Below, one piece after another: positions 58,758-60,000 of a DNA stretch of 60,000 nt. This stretch comes from Hydractinia symbiolongicarpus. Taxonomy: Eukaryota > Cnidaria > Hydrozoa > Anthoathecata > Hydractiniidae. Each line of letters starts with the position of its first letter. The first letter of the stretch is position 1. The position numbers and the translations under genes are program-made. The notes below the pieces were generated by a model, which ran no database searches, had not been told where the DNA came from, and saw nothing but the letters and a program-made list of their open reading frames with translations. The stretch is from contig NC_079883.1 of the NCBI RefSeq assembly GCF_029227915.1, forward strand, positions 26,290,001-26,350,000, written 5' to 3'.

Positions 58758-60000
58758 ATCAGGCCAGAGTGAAGCTTTGCGAATAGTTGACCAAATGATA
58801 GCATGCATGGCATTGGCTACACATCGAGTACCAGCACTTTCACCGAATTTTTCATTGCCTTGATGAGAATTTCCTTGAACAGACTTATACTGTAAGCAAC
58901 GCCTGGGTTACTCTCTACACACAATACGCTTTGGGAGTGTTCATACTAAATTGTGACAAAAAAACGAAAGGGGTAACTAGCTAACTAATAATGTGGCCTA
59001 TGCTGGTGTACTAAGATGTAGCTATATATACTGTAGCCTATATGCTGACAGGAACCTGCTAAAATAACACTATGATGGTATATATAAACAACAGTATGGT
59101 GTAACCTTGCTAATTAGTGTCTTAACAATTCTTTCTTTATTAAGTTTCAGTTAAATAGTTTCAATATGTATTTTCATTCAATAAGTATTCAGTAATTTTT
59201 TTTGGTCATTTTGGGGCAAACTGACAGGAAAGAAAAGACCTTGTGCCCCACCTGCAACACAACGCAATTCAGAAGACCCCTGGCGGAAGAAAGGGGTTTA
59301 ATAAAGCCGCTTAGCAGAACTAGATACAGTGAGAGAATATCTTAAACGTTGATAGAACCGAAATTTAAGTAGTTGTATAATTATACTAACCGAACCAAAT
59401 ATTTAGTTTTTGAGACGTATGGTTTTGGACAATCTTAATCTTTTACAACTTCTTTCGTGAATTTTTGTCATTTGATCGTAATAATCATCTGACAGTAAAG
59501 CACGTGTATTCCCGTCAATTTCCGTTATTCTATTCCACAGATAATTTTCCACAATATGGTTCAGATGAATCCAAATTGCTCGGAGTAGTATGCTTCGACT
59601 TTCCGGGTTTCAATTTGTACTGCAGACGGAGGGAGGTCTGTCGGAACAATGTCATTGTGACGACAATGCAAAGAAAATTCTAAATAATTTAAAAATCTTG
59701 TGATTCATCAGCCAACATGGGGCTAAATATCGCTGTTTAATATTTGTAAAAGTATCACGACTTATCTGTTCAGTCATTGTTTTTGAAAAATAAAGATATG
59801 ACAAGCCAGTTTATTCTAAGCTACATTTTGACAGCTACAGCTGTCATCGCTTGCCCATTATATATGGGCACTTTTATATGTGTGACCGGTCTGTGCCAGG
59901 CTAATTCTTAGCTGTCCCATATTAACGCCTTAGCGGCCAAGAAACCCTTTGGACAAGAATATGCCTCAGTACTCGCGCCAATAAGCGATGATTTAAAAAT
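58758..60000. other. Window end, nothing recognised
   Basis: AT-rich sequence. The 72-codon frame at 59465-59683 lacks domain or splice support. No further repeats were assigned. Confidence 0.45.

Noticed and set aside
59465-59683. Plus-strand 72-codon ORF near the window end
   Set aside because: No domain, and no supporting exon signals.

Overview
This window is animal nuclear DNA. It has spliced genes with GT..AG introns, metazoan-specific receptor architectures (usherin FN3 chains, a Frizzled-type cysteine-rich domain plus kringle) and an AT-rich background crowded with transposon remains. The mix of compact introns, kringle/Fz and usherin genes, Polinton-type and Helitron DNA and short palindromic MITEs suggests a cnidarian, but no marker here settles the species.

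Host genes. (1) On the + strand, 3-4260 holds the last seven exons of an usherin (USH2A) homologue: FN3 repeats, one transmembrane helix and a cytoplasmic tail ending in -DTHL, a class I PDZ ligand. (2) On the + strand, 6667-9574 holds three exons of a type II membrane protein with an SGNH/PC-esterase-like domain (GDS and DxxH motifs); its first exon is not found. (3) On the - strand, 24394-20485 holds five phase-consistent exons of a receptor with a Frizzled-like CRD, a kringle and a transmembrane helix, like ROR/MuSK, but it stops after a tail of about 58 residues with no kinase. (4) On the - strand, 49262-47985 is an intact intronless MFS transporter, nearest in style to MFSD8/CLN7.

Mobile and virus-derived DNA. 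9.8-19.9 kb holds two decayed head-to-tail copies of a Polinton-type element, each with fragments of a protein-primed family B DNA polymerase (PolB). 27.3-33.5 kb is a second, unrelated-looking and visibly GC-richer virus-like block. It carries a broken PolB with an unusual N-terminal region, two small membrane-protein remnants, an intact packaging-type ATPase and an MSV199/BRO-like coiled-coil protein cut by a MITE. No capsid, protease or integrase gene was recognised. 39.5-43.0 kb is a nearly full-length non-LTR retrotransposon with frameshifts. 50.5-52.1 kb is a Mutator-like transposase pseudogene. 54.7-58.25 kb is a decayed Helitron. Smaller elements include a pogo-like copy inside an intron of the esterase gene, several MITEs, two mini-Helitron-like units, a tRNA-derived SINE and a perfect 435-bp palindrome at 53.16-53.60 kb.

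The host genes do not form a functional cluster; they are separated by blocks of insertions. Apart from the transposable elements, the long gaps (4.4-6.6, 33.6-36.2, 43.2-46.4, 49.3-50.4, 52.1-53.1 and 58.8-60 kb) show no coding signal I can support.
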